The notes: generated by a model from the sequence alone, not told the origin. Shown: positions 33,520-43,777, counted from the stretch's first letter. The stretch is 64,000 nt of DNA from DB1 sp049323655 (GCA_049323655.1 JBMONO010000014.1:1-64000), one strand, 5' to 3'. Translations and numbers: made by a program.

Positions 33520-35322
33520 CTACCGCTCGTCGGATTTGAGCACAGCGAGGAAGGCGCTCTGCGGGATATCGACGTTACCCACCGTTTTCATCCGTTTTTT
33601 GCCTGCCTTCTGCTTTTCCAGCAGCTTACGCTTTCTGGTGATATCGCCGCCATAGCATTTGGCGGTAACGTCCTTGCGCAGGGCGGAGATGGTTTCCCGG
33701 GCGATGATGGTGCCGCCGATCGCCCCTTGGATGGCGATCTTGAACATCTGGCGGGGAATCTCATCTTTCAATCGTTCGCAGGCGTGCAGGGCCCGTTCCC
33801 GGGCCTTGGACCGATGGACCAGCTGAGAGAGGGCGTCCACCCGTTCCCCATTAACCAGGATATCGAGCTTGACCAGGTCGCTTTGCCGGTAATCGATGAG
33901 CTCGTAGTCAAAGGAGCCGTAGCCCTGGGTGATGGATTTGAGCCGGTCGTAAAAATCGTAGATCACCTCGGCCAGGGGCAGTTCGCAGGTAAATTCAATA
34001 CGGCCCGGCATGGGGTAGTGATAATGGGTGTTTTCCCCGCGCCGTTCCATGCAGAGGGTCATCACTGCGCCCATGTACCGCTCCGGAATATGGATGGTGG
34101 CCTTGATGAAGGGTTCCTCGGTACGGATGATGGAGCCGGGGTCGGGAAAATAAGCCGGATTGTCCACCTCCTTCATCGTACCGTCCTGCAGATAAAAATG
34201 GTAGCAGACCGAGGGCACGGTGAGGATGAGGGGGATGTCGAATTCCCGTTCCAGACGCTCCTGAATCACCTCAAGATGGAGCAGGCCGAGAAAGCCGCAG
34301 CGAAAGCCGAACCCGAGAGCAGAGGAAGAATCCTTCTGGTAGGAAAGGGAGGCGTCGTTCAAGGTGAGCTTTTCCATGGCCGCGGCCAGGTTCTCATAGT
34401 CGTCGGTGGAGATCGGGTAGATGGAGGAAAAGACGACCTGCTGGATCTCCTTGAAGCCGGGCAGCGGACTGGCGCAGGGTTTGTCCTTGAGGGTGATGGT
34501 GTCACCCGGCCGGGTGTCGCTCACTGTTTTGATGCCAGCCAGAATATAGCCGACCTGGCCGGCCCTCAGTTCTTTCTGCGGCACCCGTTCAAGGCGAAAG
34601 AGACCCACCTCTTCAACCCGGTAGCTTGCCTTGTTGGACATGAAGAGGATGGTGTCGCCGGCCTTGACCCGACCGTTGACGATGCGGCAGGAGATGATGG
34701 TGCCGCGAAACGAATCGTAGGTGGCGTCAAAGATCAGGGCCTGCAGGGGGGCCTCCGGATCGCCTTCCGGGGCGGGCAGCAGGGTGACGATGGCCTCCAG
34801 CACGTCATCCACCCCTTCGCCGGTCTTGGCCGAGCATTTGCGGATCGAGTTCCCGTCCAGGCCGAGGTCTTCCTCGATCTGCGCCGCCACCGCGTCCGGA
34901 TCGGCGGAAGGCAGGTCGATCTTGTTGATGACCGGGATGATTTCCAGGTCGTTTTCCATGGCCAGATAGAGGTTGGCCAGGGTCTGTGCCTCGATGCCCT
35001 GGGCCGCGTCGATCAGCAGCAATGCTCCCTCGCAGGAGGAAAGAGCCCGGGATACCTCGTAGCTGAAATCGACATGCCCGGGGGTGTCGACGAGGTTGAG
35101 ACTGTACTCACGGCCGTCTCTGGCGGTATAGGGTAGGCAGATGGTCTGGCTCTTGATGGTGATGCCGCGCTCCCGTTCAATGTCCATGTTGTCGAGGAGC
35201 TGATCCTTGAACTCCCGATCGCTGACCATGCCGCATTTCTGGATGAGCCGGTCGGCGAGAGTCGATTTGCCGTGATCGATATGGGCAATGATGCTGAAAT
35301 TGCGGATATTTTTTTGCTGCAT
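33520..35322 (-). CDS. lepA: Elongation factor 4 (LepA)
   Basis: A 600-residue translational GTPase that back-translocates or remodels stalled ribosomes. G1 is IAHIDHGKST, then DTPGHVDF and NKIDLPSAD. It also has the LepA-specific C-terminal domain (AKCYGGDITRKRKLLEKQK...). The ATG at 35322 is right after a weak purine stretch. The length is normal for the family. It is divergent from rpoH, with 177 bp between. Confidence 0.98.
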   Translation of the reverse strand: MQQKNIRNFSIIAHIDHGKSTLADRLIQKCGMVSDREFKDQLLDNMDIERERGITIKSQTICLPYTARDGREYSLNLVDTPGHVDFSYEVSRALSSCEGALLLIDAAQGIEAQTLANLYLAMENDLEIIPVINKIDLPSADPDAVAAQIEEDLGLDGNSIRKCSAKTGEGVDDVLEAIVTLLPAPEGDPEAPLQALIFDATYDSFRGTIISCRIVNGRVKAGDTILFMSNKASYRVEEVGLFRLERVPQKELRAGQVGYILAGIKTVSDTRPGDTITLKDKPCASPLPGFKEIQQVVFSSIYPISTDDYENLAAAMEKLTLNDASLSYQKDSSSALGFGFRCGFLGLLHLEVIQERLEREFDIPLILTVPSVCYHFYLQDGTMKEVDNPAYFPDPGSIIRTEEPFIKATIHIPERYMGAVMTLCMERRGENTHYHYPMPGRIEFTCELPLAEVIYDFYDRLKSITQGYGSFDYELIDYRQSDLVKLDILVNGERVDALSQLVHRSKARERALHACERLKDEIPRQMFKIAIQGAIGGTIIARETISALRKDVTAKCYGGDITRKRKLLEKQKAGKKRMKTVGNVDIPQSAFLAVLKSDER

Positions 35323-35499
35323 CGGTCCGTCTTTCCCTCGTTTTTCTGGCGGAATCTGCTAAAATGGAGTACGATTTCTTGTTTGCGGGCACAATGGCCA
35401 GTGAAGGCGGAAAGTGCGCCGGAATAGGTGGATATATAGTGGCGGCTTCGCCTTGTCAAGAAAGAAACGGCGGCCGGCCATGCCGTCCTATAGAGAATC

Positions 35500-36474
35500 A
35501 TGACAGAAGATACCGAGAGAGACAATACTTTTGAGAATGAGGACGAGGAGCCTTCCTATCATCCTCTGCTCGCCCTGCCGGATGACAATCATCTGCCTGC
35601 CTTAAGTCATCCCGGGCTCCACCGTTATCTGCAGGAGATTAATCAGCACCGCCTGCTGACCCGCGAGGAGACGGAGGAGCTGGCCCAGCGCTTCCATGAG
35701 ACCCGTGACCCGGAGGCTGCCTATCAGTTGGTGACTGCCAATCTGCGGTTGGTGGTCAAGGTGGCGATGGATTTCCAGAAATACTGGATGCAGAATTTTC
35801 TCGATCTCATTCAGGAGGGCAATGTCGGGTTGGTGCAGGCTGTCAAAAAATTCGATCCCTATCGCGGCGTCAAGTTTTCCTATTACGCCGCTTACTGGAT
35901 CCGTGCCTATATCCTCAAATTCATCATGGACAACTGGCGGCTGGTGAAGATCGGCACCACCCAGGCCCAGCGCAAGCTCTTTTTCAGCCTCAACCGGGAA
36001 AAGAAGCTGCTCGAATCACAGGGCTTCAAGCCGGAAACCAAGCTGCTGGCGGAGCGTCTCGGGGTGAAAGAGAGCGAGGTCATCGAGATGAGCCAGCGCA
36101 TGGACAACTGGGACGTCTCCCTGGAGAGTCCGGTGCGCGAGGATTCCGACGACGAACAGAAGAGTTTCCTGCCGGCCACGGGCCCTTCCGTCGAGGAGAC
36201 GGTGGCGGATATCGAAATGAAGGAGCGGTTGGCCGAGATTCTCGATACGCTGCAGGGGACCTTGAACGAGAAGGAGCAGACCATTCTGGCGGCCCGGCTG
36301 CTCAGTGACGAGCCGCTGACCCTGCAGGACATCGCCGATCAGTTCGGTATTTCCCGGGAACGGGTGCGGCAGATCGAGTCAAATCTGCTCAAGAAGATGA
36401 AGAAGTATCTGGAGCAGGAAGTGCCGGATATCGGGTTTTTCCTCGATCATGTCGACAAGCAGTGGCAGGTGTAG
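35500..36474 (+). CDS. rpoH: RpoH-family sigma factor (sigma32-like)
   Basis: A 324-residue sigma70-family factor without region 1.1. Region 2 contains DLIQEGNVGLVQAVKKFDP and RGVKFSYYAAYWIRAYI, with the RpoH box nearby as QRKLFFSLNREKK. Region 4 holds TLQDIADQFGISRERVRQIE. The acidic N-terminal extension (about 1-40) and C-terminal tail are longer than usual. It would direct heat-shock gene transcription. It is divergent from lepA; the intergenic region has no obvious promoter. Confidence 0.94.
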   Translation: MTEDTERDNTFENEDEEPSYHPLLALPDDNHLPALSHPGLHRYLQEINQHRLLTREETEELAQRFHETRDPEAAYQLVTANLRLVVKVAMDFQKYWMQNFLDLIQEGNVGLVQAVKKFDPYRGVKFSYYAAYWIRAYILKFIMDNWRLVKIGTTQAQRKLFFSLNREKKLLESQGFKPETKLLAERLGVKESEVIEMSQRMDNWDVSLESPVREDSDDEQKSFLPATGPSVEETVADIEMKERLAEILDTLQGTLNEKEQTILAARLLSDEPLTLQDIADQFGISRERVRQIESNLLKKMKKYLEQEVPDIGFFLDHVDKQWQV

Positions 36475-36574
36475 ATGCACAGCGTGAGGTGATGGAATCC
36501 GACGTCGCCCGCTTTCTTGTCGGATGCTGTCGTCGGGTCGGTCCGATGCCGAGGTGACCGCCATTCAACCTCCT

Positions 36575-36617
36575 CACCAATCACCCATGAACCAATCAAC
36601 CAATCAACCAACCAACG
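36575..36617. repeat. Short tandem repeat (CCAATCAA) upstream of the aminotransferase
   Basis: A run of imperfect 8-base and shorter units of the type ACCAATCA / ACCAACC, starting at about 36575 and ending some 7 bases before the ATG at 36624. It replaces a normal Shine-Dalgarno sequence. Changes in unit number could alter the ribosome-binding region. Confidence 0.65.
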
Positions 36618-36623
36618 ACTATT

Positions 36624-37808
36624 ATGAACGTCCCCTTACTTGATTTGAAAGCCCAGCTTGATTCCCTCCGTGACGAGATCATGGCGGCCATTACCGAAAC
36701 GGTTGATTCCACCTGTTATATCATGGGCCCGCAGATCGACGTCTTTGAGAAAGACGTTGCCGCGTATTGCCAGACTTCGGCAGCAATCGGCGTCTCCAGC
36801 GGTACCGACGCGCTGCTGGCAAGTCTGATGGCCCTTGGTATCAAGGCGGGCGATCTGGTGTTGACCACTCCGTACACCTTTTTCGCCACCATGGGTAGCA
36901 TCCTGCGCCTCGGCGCCCAGCCACTCTTTGTCGATATCGACCCGGCGACTTACAACATCGATCCGGCCCAGGCAGCCGCCGCCCTGGCTGATCGGCATAC
37001 CGCGGACCGGGTCAGGGCGATCATGCCTGTTCATCTCTTCGGCCAGTGCGCCGACATGGCGCCGCTGCTGGAGCTGGCGATGCAGCATAACATTCCGGTG
37101 GTCGAGGATGCGGCCCAGGCCATTGGCGCATGCTATCCGCTGCCAAGCAACGGCACGGTCGAGTGGCGCCGGGCCGGCAGCATGGGCGACTGTGGCTGTT
37201 TCTCCTTTTTCCCCAGCAAGAATCTCGGTGGTATGGGCGACGGCGGCATGGTGGTGACGAGTCGGGACAAGCTGGCCCATGACCTGCGGCTGATCCGGGT
37301 CCATGGCGATATCAGCAAGTACCAGCACGCAGTGGTTGGCGGCAATTTTCGGCTCGATGCTCTGCAGGCGGCGATTCTGCGGATTAAACTGAAATATCTG
37401 CCGACCTGGCATGCGGCCCGACGGCAGAATGCCACCCTTTATAGCGCCCTGTTCAGGGAGGCCGGTCTGGTTGAACAGGGGTTGGTTCGCCTGCCGGAGG
37501 CTGTCTATGCGGAACAGGCGGTCGGCAGCGGCATGGATTATCATATTTACAATCAGTATGTTGTCCGCGTCGAGCGGCGCGACGCGTTGCGGGAATTTCT
37601 CCTGAAGGAGTCGGTCGGGGTCGCCGTCTATTATCCGATTCCCCTGCACCGTCAGAAATGCATTGCTGAGCTGCCATGCAGTCGCTGCGACCTGCCCGAG
37701 TCTGAAAAGGCCGCCGCGGAAACCCTGGCTCTGCCCATCTATCCTGAACTGACCTCATCCATGCAGGAGTATGTTGTCGATCGCATCCGCGCATTTTATC
37801 ACGAATAG
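36624..37808 (+). CDS. DegT/DnrJ/EryC1/StrS-family PLP aminotransferase
   Basis: A 394-residue PLP enzyme that aminates keto-sugars for surface polysaccharides. GVSSGTDALLASLMAL binds PLP phosphate, VVEDAAQAIGA carries the cofactor aspartate, and SFFPSKNLGGMGDGGM holds the lysine that forms the Schiff base. No Shine-Dalgarno is seen; a CCAATCAA repeat lies in its place. It overlaps the TPR/beta-barrel gene by 38 bp, so both are likely one unit for a surface glycan. The exact sugar substrate is unknown. Confidence 0.94.
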   Translation: MNVPLLDLKAQLDSLRDEIMAAITETVDSTCYIMGPQIDVFEKDVAAYCQTSAAIGVSSGTDALLASLMALGIKAGDLVLTTPYTFFATMGSILRLGAQPLFVDIDPATYNIDPAQAAAALADRHTADRVRAIMPVHLFGQCADMAPLLELAMQHNIPVVEDAAQAIGACYPLPSNGTVEWRRAGSMGDCGCFSFFPSKNLGGMGDGGMVVTSRDKLAHDLRLIRVHGDISKYQHAVVGGNFRLDALQAAILRIKLKYLPTWHAARRQNATLYSALFREAGLVEQGLVRLPEAVYAEQAVGSGMDYHIYNQYVVRVERRDALREFLLKESVGVAVYYPIPLHRQKCIAELPCSRCDLPESEKAAAETLALPIYPELTSSMQEYVVDRIRAFYHE

Positions 37809-40800
37809 AGGGACTGCCCGTTTCTCCTTCTTCGTGCGGCAGGGAGGGGTGGTGCTGGCGATGTTGCTGCTCTGCGCCGCGGACGGCATTGCCGGCTCTG
37901 CTCTTGAGGATTTTTTTGCCTCGCCGCGGATCGCCCCCTTGGAGATCGTGCTGACCAGGGAGGAGGGGCCGACCTGGCTGCGGGTCTGGCAGGATGCCCG
38001 CCGTCTTGCCGCGACCGGCGACCATACCGCTGCCGCTGCCGCTTATTCCCGGTTGCTCGATCTGAAGAGTGACGCGGTCGATCCCCGTTGGGAGTATGCC
38101 TCCCTGCTTCTTTCCCTTAAGCAGTTTGATCGGGCCGCTGAGCAGCTCGAAACGTTGGTGGAGCAATTCCCCGACCAGGTTGATTATCTCAACGGCCTGG
38201 GCTATACCATGAAGAAAAAGGGCTATTACGGTCGGGCGGTAGAGCTGTTCGATCGGGCCTCCGGCCAGGATCCTGGCAATATTGTTGCCCTGACCGGACT
38301 CAGTGAGGGGTTGCTCTCTCTTGGTAATCTGGGCCGGGCCCTGCCCAGACTTGAAGCCCTCTATGAGCGGCGGGGTGATGACGTCGATCTGCAGAAACGT
38401 CTGGTCCGTCTTTACCTGGATCTCGGGCTGGCCGCCAAGGCGCAGCCGCTGGCCCTCCGGCTGGCCGATCGGGCCGATGCCGATCCCTCTGACTGGAAAC
38501 TGGCGGCCCGGGCCCATGACGAGGGGGGGGATGAGGATGTAGCCGCCAGGTGCTGGCAAAAGGTGGTAGCGGCCTTGCCGGCAGACCGCGAGGGGCATGG
38601 CTGGCTCGCCTCCTATTACGAAAAACGCGAGAGGTGGCAAGCGGCGCTTGTCCATCTGCGCGCACTGCTCGATGCTGATGAGCACAATCCCGAGCTCCTG
38701 GCCCGGGTTGCCGAAGGGCATCTTCGCGCAGGAAATCCTGCCGAGGCAGTCCTCTTTTACGAAAGATACCTTGCCCTGCGCCCCGACGACAAAGAGATTC
38801 TGGGGCGGCTGGTCGCCTTGTTTGGCGAACTCGGTCGCGACGCTGATACCTTGGCCGCTCTCGAACGCTATCTCGCCCTGGAGCCTGCTCCGGCGACTGC
38901 TGAATTGCGTCGGGCAGCCTCGCTCTATGAAAGAGCGGGCCGTCATCATGAGGCAATTTCCCTCTACCGCCGCCTGCTGGAAAGAAACCCGGATGATGCC
39001 GAGGTACTGGCTGACTTGGCCCGCGCTCTGCTTGCCGTCGGCGACCATGACGGGACGCTGGCGGCCTGGGCTCGCCTTGCCGGGATCTCGCCGGACAGCA
39101 CGACCGTGTATCGTTCCATGATGGCCCTGCTGATTCGGTTGGGACGACACGACGAGCTGATTGCTGTTCTGATTGAACTCAACCGCCGGGATCCCGCTGA
39201 CATGGAAGTGGTCCTTCGTCTTGCCGCTGCCCTTGTTACCAGGCACGACCTGGCCGGGGCTGAGCGGGTTTTCCTGCCGGTTGCGGAACGGCAGCTTGAT
39301 GACCCCGACCTGCTCCGGCTGCGGGCCGAAGTTTTTGAGGGACTCTCTATGCCGGATCACGCCTTGAACGATTATCTCGCCCTGGCAAACGCCGGTGCCG
39401 CGACGCCGGAGCTGCGGGTTAAATGTTTGGAGCTGGCCGCCGCCATGGGTCGGATGTCACTGGCCGCAACCTTGCTTAAACAAGTTGATGACGAATCTTT
39501 ATCTCCCGAATATCTGCTGCGGGTTGCCAATGGTTTCCGGGATGGTTGTCATTACGAGACCGCCCACAATCTCTATAGGCAATTACTCGACTCCACCGAG
39601 GAACCGGAACTGCGGCGCCGGCTTCTGCTTGCCTTTGCCCGATCCTATGAGCAGCAATTTCTTGTTTTTGAGGCGGAACAGGTTTTCCGCCTCGCCTTGC
39701 TTGAGCATCCTGCTGATGTCGAAATTCTTGGCTGTCTTGTCGATCTGCAGCTCAAGGCGGGATATGTTGGTGAAGCAGCCCTCTGGCTTGAACAACTCGA
39801 ATCCTTGTCAGCTGCTCAACAGGCAGAGGCCGGAGGTGAGAAAGCGGGACGTTGGTTGGCCCAGTTATTGGAGGGCCGACTCCTGACTCACGCCGGCAAG
39901 TTTTCCGCGGCCCGGAAAAGAATACACCTTCTGCTGGAGGCGATGGCGGAAGATGGAGCCGGTACGACTTTTTTTTTCAACGGCAGATCGCTTGCCGACC
40001 TGGCCAGGCTGGAGTTGGCCCGCGCCTGGCTCGGTCTGGAGGAGTATGACGAGGCGGAACGACAGTGTCGCCTGTTGATGGAGCATGATGCCGGCGACCT
40101 AGACAGTCGCGTCCTGCTGCAGAAGATTGTCGCAGCCCAGGGGGATGATGCCCGCCTTGCGGTTGTTCGTAGTGGGCTGCTGGCGGCCGCCGACCGTGAT
40201 CTCGGCAGGATGATGCGGCTTCATGATGCCTATCGACGGGCAGGGATGAAAGAGGACATGATCGGCAGCGCGGAACTCGCCGTCGCCATGGGAGCCGATT
40301 CCTTTACTGCGCGTTTTCGACTTGCCCGGATCCTGGCCGTGGCCGGCAATCATCGTCAGGCCCTCACCGCGATAAACGATCTGCTCGGTGACTTTCCGGA
40401 AAACACGGCGTTACAGGTTCTCGGCGCCCGTGCCGCCTTCACCCTTGGCCTGGATGAAACCGCTCTTTCCTATTGCGACACCATTCTCGCCGCCCAACCA
40501 TACCGGGCAGACATGCAGCTGCTCAAAGCGAGAATTTTCTGGCGACAGCCCGACTGGGGCGAGTCGTTGCCCGTGTATGAAAATTATCTAATCCCGGCGG
40601 TCCGTGATCTGCTGATCGAACAGGCACAAGGCAAGGGGCTGTTCGTGCCTGCCGAGACCGAGGTCTCGCTCTGGCAGCGGCTGACATTCGCCCCTCCGGC
40701 CAAAGATCTCTTTGTTGACCGTATAATGACACCGGCCTTTGCCGTTGCGCCCGGCAACCGTGAGTTGAAAAAAATCGCAGCGTCCCTTTTTTCCCGCTAT

Positions 40801-41976
40801 AGGTGGCAACAGCGCTTTGCCGGTGAGTTGGCCGCCCGACGCCTTGTCGAGCAGCGGGATGATTTTCAGGCAGCTGACCTCTTTCGGCAGCTGACGGAGC
40901 GCTACCCCGAGGATCAGTCCCTGTTTTTCGATCTTGCCGGCATTCACAGCAGACTCGATCAGCTTGGCGATGAAGCGCTTTTGTATAAGCGCCTGGCGGA
41001 GATCGATCCTCACTACCCCGGCCTGCAGGAGGCCATTGAGCGGAACCGGCTCAAACGACAGCCGCGGTTTACCGCCGCCTATCGTTATGCAACCGAGGAT
41101 GGCTGGGACGGCTATCAGTCCATCAGAAAACATGCCCTTGATGTTGGCGGCTGGGCCTCAATGCAGCCGGGTAATGACGTGGATGTGACGCTTTCGACCA
41201 TCGGTTACAGTTCGGCGGACGCGGATGATTCGATGAGATCGCAAAGGGCCTTTGTCTCTTTTGACAAAAACCTGCTCGATCGCTTTGACCTTACCCTGGG
41301 CGGCGGGGTGGAGAGCTTTGACGGGGACTACGCTGATGCCGGTCTGATTGAGTGCGGGCTGAAAGGCAGAGTGAGCGACCGACTGCGGGGCGAAGTCAGC
41401 TATGAACGGGATGTGGTGGACGACACGGTGGCCAGCCTCAGCCGCACTGTTATGGCGGAAAATCTCCGGGCAGGACTTTTCCTCGGAATTCTGCCGCGAC
41501 TGCTGACCGGTGGTGATTACGACTACACGACCTATTCAGACGGTAATAATATGATGGGGTATTCGTTCTGGGCCAGTTATATTCTGCTGCCTGAGCCAAC
41601 CTCCCTGCAGGTGCGCTTCAATTACCGCTTCATGGATACCGAGGAAGGCGGCAACGATCGGGGACCGTTACTGGATGACGGCTTTGCCGCTGACGACCAT
41701 CCCTACTGGACCCCGAGAAATTATTGGAAAAATGGATATGCCGTCCTGTGGACCCATAAATTATCCGCGGATACTCTTGAACGCGGCACGCCAAGTTATT
41801 ATAGTGCCGAATATCTTGTCGAATATGATGCCAACGGCCATATGCTGCAAACGGTCAGGGGCGGGTTTTCCCTTGAGCTGTCAAAAAACTGGATGCTTGA
41901 ATCCGCGGCTCGACTGGTACTGTCTGATGAATATCGAGCAAAGGATCTCAGTCTGACTGCCGTCTATCGCTGGTAG
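37771..41976 (+). CDS. Large TPR and outer-membrane beta-barrel protein (PelB/PgaA-like layout)
   Basis: A 1401-residue exported protein. The hydrophobic core GGVVLAMLLLCAADGIAGSA is a signal peptide, with ATG at 37771 or a later one at 37861 where GGGAGGGG is upstream. About 60-1060 is a string of TPR-like helical pairs (many A-A-x-Y/E repeats, e.g. RAVELFDRASGQDPG). The last 320 residues are beta strands with aromatic ends, finishing in YRW, like an outer-membrane barrel. The layout, periplasmic TPRs then barrel, is that of PelB and PgaA exporters of exopolysaccharide. It overlaps a sugar aminotransferase gene, which fits. I see no pel or pga genes beside it. Confidence 0.82.
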   Translation: MLSIASAHFITNRGTARFSFFVRQGGVVLAMLLLCAADGIAGSALEDFFASPRIAPLEIVLTREEGPTWLRVWQDARRLAATGDHTAAAAAYSRLLDLKSDAVDPRWEYASLLLSLKQFDRAAEQLETLVEQFPDQVDYLNGLGYTMKKKGYYGRAVELFDRASGQDPGNIVALTGLSEGLLSLGNLGRALPRLEALYERRGDDVDLQKRLVRLYLDLGLAAKAQPLALRLADRADADPSDWKLAARAHDEGGDEDVAARCWQKVVAALPADREGHGWLASYYEKRERWQAALVHLRALLDADEHNPELLARVAEGHLRAGNPAEAVLFYERYLALRPDDKEILGRLVALFGELGRDADTLAALERYLALEPAPATAELRRAASLYERAGRHHEAISLYRRLLERNPDDAEVLADLARALLAVGDHDGTLAAWARLAGISPDSTTVYRSMMALLIRLGRHDELIAVLIELNRRDPADMEVVLRLAAALVTRHDLAGAERVFLPVAERQLDDPDLLRLRAEVFEGLSMPDHALNDYLALANAGAATPELRVKCLELAAAMGRMSLAATLLKQVDDESLSPEYLLRVANGFRDGCHYETAHNLYRQLLDSTEEPELRRRLLLAFARSYEQQFLVFEAEQVFRLALLEHPADVEILGCLVDLQLKAGYVGEAALWLEQLESLSAAQQAEAGGEKAGRWLAQLLEGRLLTHAGKFSAARKRIHLLLEAMAEDGAGTTFFFNGRSLADLARLELARAWLGLEEYDEAERQCRLLMEHDAGDLDSRVLLQKIVAAQGDDARLAVVRSGLLAAADRDLGRMMRLHDAYRRAGMKEDMIGSAELAVAMGADSFTARFRLARILAVAGNHRQALTAINDLLGDFPENTALQVLGARAAFTLGLDETALSYCDTILAAQPYRADMQLLKARIFWRQPDWGESLPVYENYLIPAVRDLLIEQAQGKGLFVPAETEVSLWQRLTFAPPAKDLFVDRIMTPAFAVAPGNRELKKIAASLFSRYRWQQRFAGELAARRLVEQRDDFQAADLFRQLTERYPEDQSLFFDLAGIHSRLDQLGDEALLYKRLAEIDPHYPGLQEAIERNRLKRQPRFTAAYRYATEDGWDGYQSIRKHALDVGGWASMQPGNDVDVTLSTIGYSSADADDSMRSQRAFVSFDKNLLDRFDLTLGGGVESFDGDYADAGLIECGLKGRVSDRLRGEVSYERDVVDDTVASLSRTVMAENLRAGLFLGILPRLLTGGDYDYTTYSDGNNMMGYSFWASYILLPEPTSLQVRFNYRFMDTEEGGNDRGPLLDDGFAADDHPYWTPRNYWKNGYAVLWTHKLSADTLERGTPSYYSAEYLVEYDANGHMLQTVRGGFSLELSKNWMLESAARLVLSDEYRAKDLSLTAVYRW

Positions 41977-42143
41977 CAGGTCGGGTGCGTATTTTTCTGG
42001 AAGAGTAGCGGCGTACAGGGTGTTGCCGGGCTGCGTCGGTGGTGGGATAGATAGATGACAGGCGTGTTGCGGCTCAAGCCTGTGCAGACATTTTTCCTGT
42101 TTCGCAGCGGTTGATGATGAAACCAGTCTGCTGGTTTCCGTGA

Positions 42144-42173
42144 AGAGATCCGTTCCCGGATCTCTCTTTTTTT
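42144..42173 (+). terminator. Intrinsic terminator after the TPR/barrel gene
   Basis: A perfect 9-bp stem, AGAGATCCG and CGGATCTCT, has a 4-base loop and a run of seven T. It lies 168 bp after the stop codon and directly before repeat A copy 2. Confidence 0.9.
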
Positions 42174-42302
42174 GATGGTCTCGCAAAAACTGAAAATCAA
42201 CCACTGAGACCACGGAGCACAAAGAGATAACCGGCTGCATTGCTCGTATTTTCTCTGTGTCCTCTGTGCTCTCGGCGGGAAAAGACTTTTTGCGACGCCA
42301 TC
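42173..42302 (+). repeat. Dispersed repeat A, copy 2 (diverged)
   Basis: Starts GATGGTCTCGCAAAAACTG, continues ACCACTGAGACCACGGAGCAC and ends in TCTCTGTGTCCTCTGTG followed by AAAAGACTTTTTGCGACGCC. The inverted arms match copies 1 (183-327) and 3 (63193-63330), though the AT-rich centre is replaced. It follows the terminator immediately. Confidence 0.7.
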
Positions 42303-42367
42303 TTTTTTGTTTGTTCGCCACAACACATCAAAGACGGGCGGATGATTCCGGACCTGGAGGTTAATGA

Positions 42368-42853
42368 ATGATTGAGAGGGTACCGATGTCAAAAGGCGGC
42401 TACGCGCGGATGCGGGAGGAATTGACCCGTTTGCAGCGTGTCGATCGCATCGAGGTGATTAAGGCCATCGAGGTGGCCAGAGGCCATGGCGATCTGAAGG
42501 AAAACGCCGAGTATCATGCCGCCAAGGAACGGCAGAGTCATATCGAGGGCCGGATCATGGAGCTGAAGGACAAGTTGGGTCGGGCCGAAGTGATCGATTG
42601 CTCTCAGGTAAGCTGTGATCGAGTCGTATTCGGAACGGTGGTGACGGTAGAGGATCTCGACAGCGGCCAGGAAATTGTCTATCAGTTGCTTGGCCCGGAA
42701 GAGGCGGACGTGAAAAAGGGCAGTATTTCCGTGTTGTCGCCGTGGGGCAAGGCGATGCTCGGTAAAAAAATCGGAGATGAATTTGAGGTGAAAACCCCGT
42801 CCGGTATCCGGCAGCTGGAGATTCTCGATATCGAAAAGGGGTCGGATGAGTAA
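42368..42853 (+). CDS. greA: Transcription elongation factor GreA
   Basis: A 161-residue GreA. The N-terminal coiled coil contains ARGHGDLKENAEYHAAKERQ, with the acidic pair (D, E) at the tip that enters the RNA polymerase channel. The C-terminal domain has ISVLSPWGKAMLGKKIGDEF. It rescues backtracked polymerase by promoting transcript cleavage. GGAGG lies some eight bases before the ATG at 42368. Confidence 0.97.
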   Translation: MIERVPMSKGGYARMREELTRLQRVDRIEVIKAIEVARGHGDLKENAEYHAAKERQSHIEGRIMELKDKLGRAEVIDCSQVSCDRVVFGTVVTVEDLDSGQEIVYQLLGPEEADVKKGSISVLSPWGKAMLGKKIGDEFEVKTPSGIRQLEILDIEKGSDE

Positions 42854-43000
42854 GGGGCAGGGGCTGGATGGCGAAAGGGTGCGTCTCTTCCGTCATCCGC
42901 AGACGACACAAAAATGGCGTGCTGTTGCCTGAGACCAGGGGAGATAGCGCCTTGTCGTCGTCGGTGTGAGCGGTGGCAGTCGGGTTGAGGCCCGAGCCGA

Positions 43001-43591
43001 TCAGTTGTCGCGGGTGGTCAATCCGTGCAGAAAAATATCACTGATCTGTTTTGCGGTTTCCTCAAGGGTGTAATGGGGTTTGGCCGACAGCGCCCACAGG
43101 CGTGACATCTCGTCAAGCGCCCCGAAAAAGGCGCGTTTGACCACGCCGGGCATCACCTCCTGGCGGAAATGACCGGACTCCTGGCCTTTACGAACAATAT
43201 CGGAAATGATATCGATATATTCGATGAATTTGGTGTTGCGGTACTCCTTGATGAACTTGTTGCTCTGTCTGAGTTCCATCTGCAGCACCTCCACCAGTTC
43301 CTTCTGGTCTTCCAGTAGGCTGAGATGGTGCCTGGCATAGATTTCCAGCATTTTGGCCGGGTCGGTCTCGTTTTCCAGGAGCAGTTTCACCTTGACGATG
43401 ATCTTGCCGATTTCATCCTCAAAAAGGGAGATGAGGATATCGTATTTGTTGTTGAAATAGAGATAGATAGTACCGTCCGCCACCTTGGCTTCCTTGGCGA
43501 TGTCGGAAATTCTGGCATTGAAGAAGCCTTTGCGGGCAAATACCTTGACTGCGGCCTGGGTGATTTTTTGATGCTTATCTGAAACTCTCAT
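43001..43591 (-). CDS. TetR-family regulator, FadR-like
   Basis: A 196-residue regulator. The N-terminal helix-turn-helix reads AAVKVFARKGFFNARISDIA followed by AKVADGTIYLYFNNKYDIL, a form frequent in TetR-type FadR repressors of fatty-acid breakdown. The C-terminal ligand domain is about 140 residues. A dyad ATGAAT-AATG-ATTCAT at 43778-43793 upstream is a candidate operator. No fad genes adjoin, so the ligand is unknown. Confidence 0.9.
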   Translation of the reverse strand: MRVSDKHQKITQAAVKVFARKGFFNARISDIAKEAKVADGTIYLYFNNKYDILISLFEDEIGKIIVKVKLLLENETDPAKMLEIYARHHLSLLEDQKELVEVLQMELRQSNKFIKEYRNTKFIEYIDIISDIVRKGQESGHFRQEVMPGVVKRAFFGALDEMSRLWALSAKPHYTLEETAKQISDIFLHGLTTRDN

Positions 43592-43777
43592 CAGTAGAAA
43601 ACTATTGTTTGCTTTAGTTTCGAAAGTGCTGTTGCCAACCGATTCCGTTTTTTTGTAATTAAAGAAAATCGCTGACTTACTTTTTTCTTTTGTTTAAAGT
43701 ATGATTCTGGTTTGGGGAAAAAAATGAGAATGGAGAATGCACACGCTGTCATGATAAGACAAAAATATGCATTTTTT

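Noticed and set aside
33328..35136. A 602-codon frame antisense to lepA
   Set aside because: Long antisense frames arise from GC-rich third positions. It lies opposite a complete conserved gene. Similar frames opposite the TPR gene (37453-39360) and the REC-kinase (20139-21233) were set aside for the same reason.
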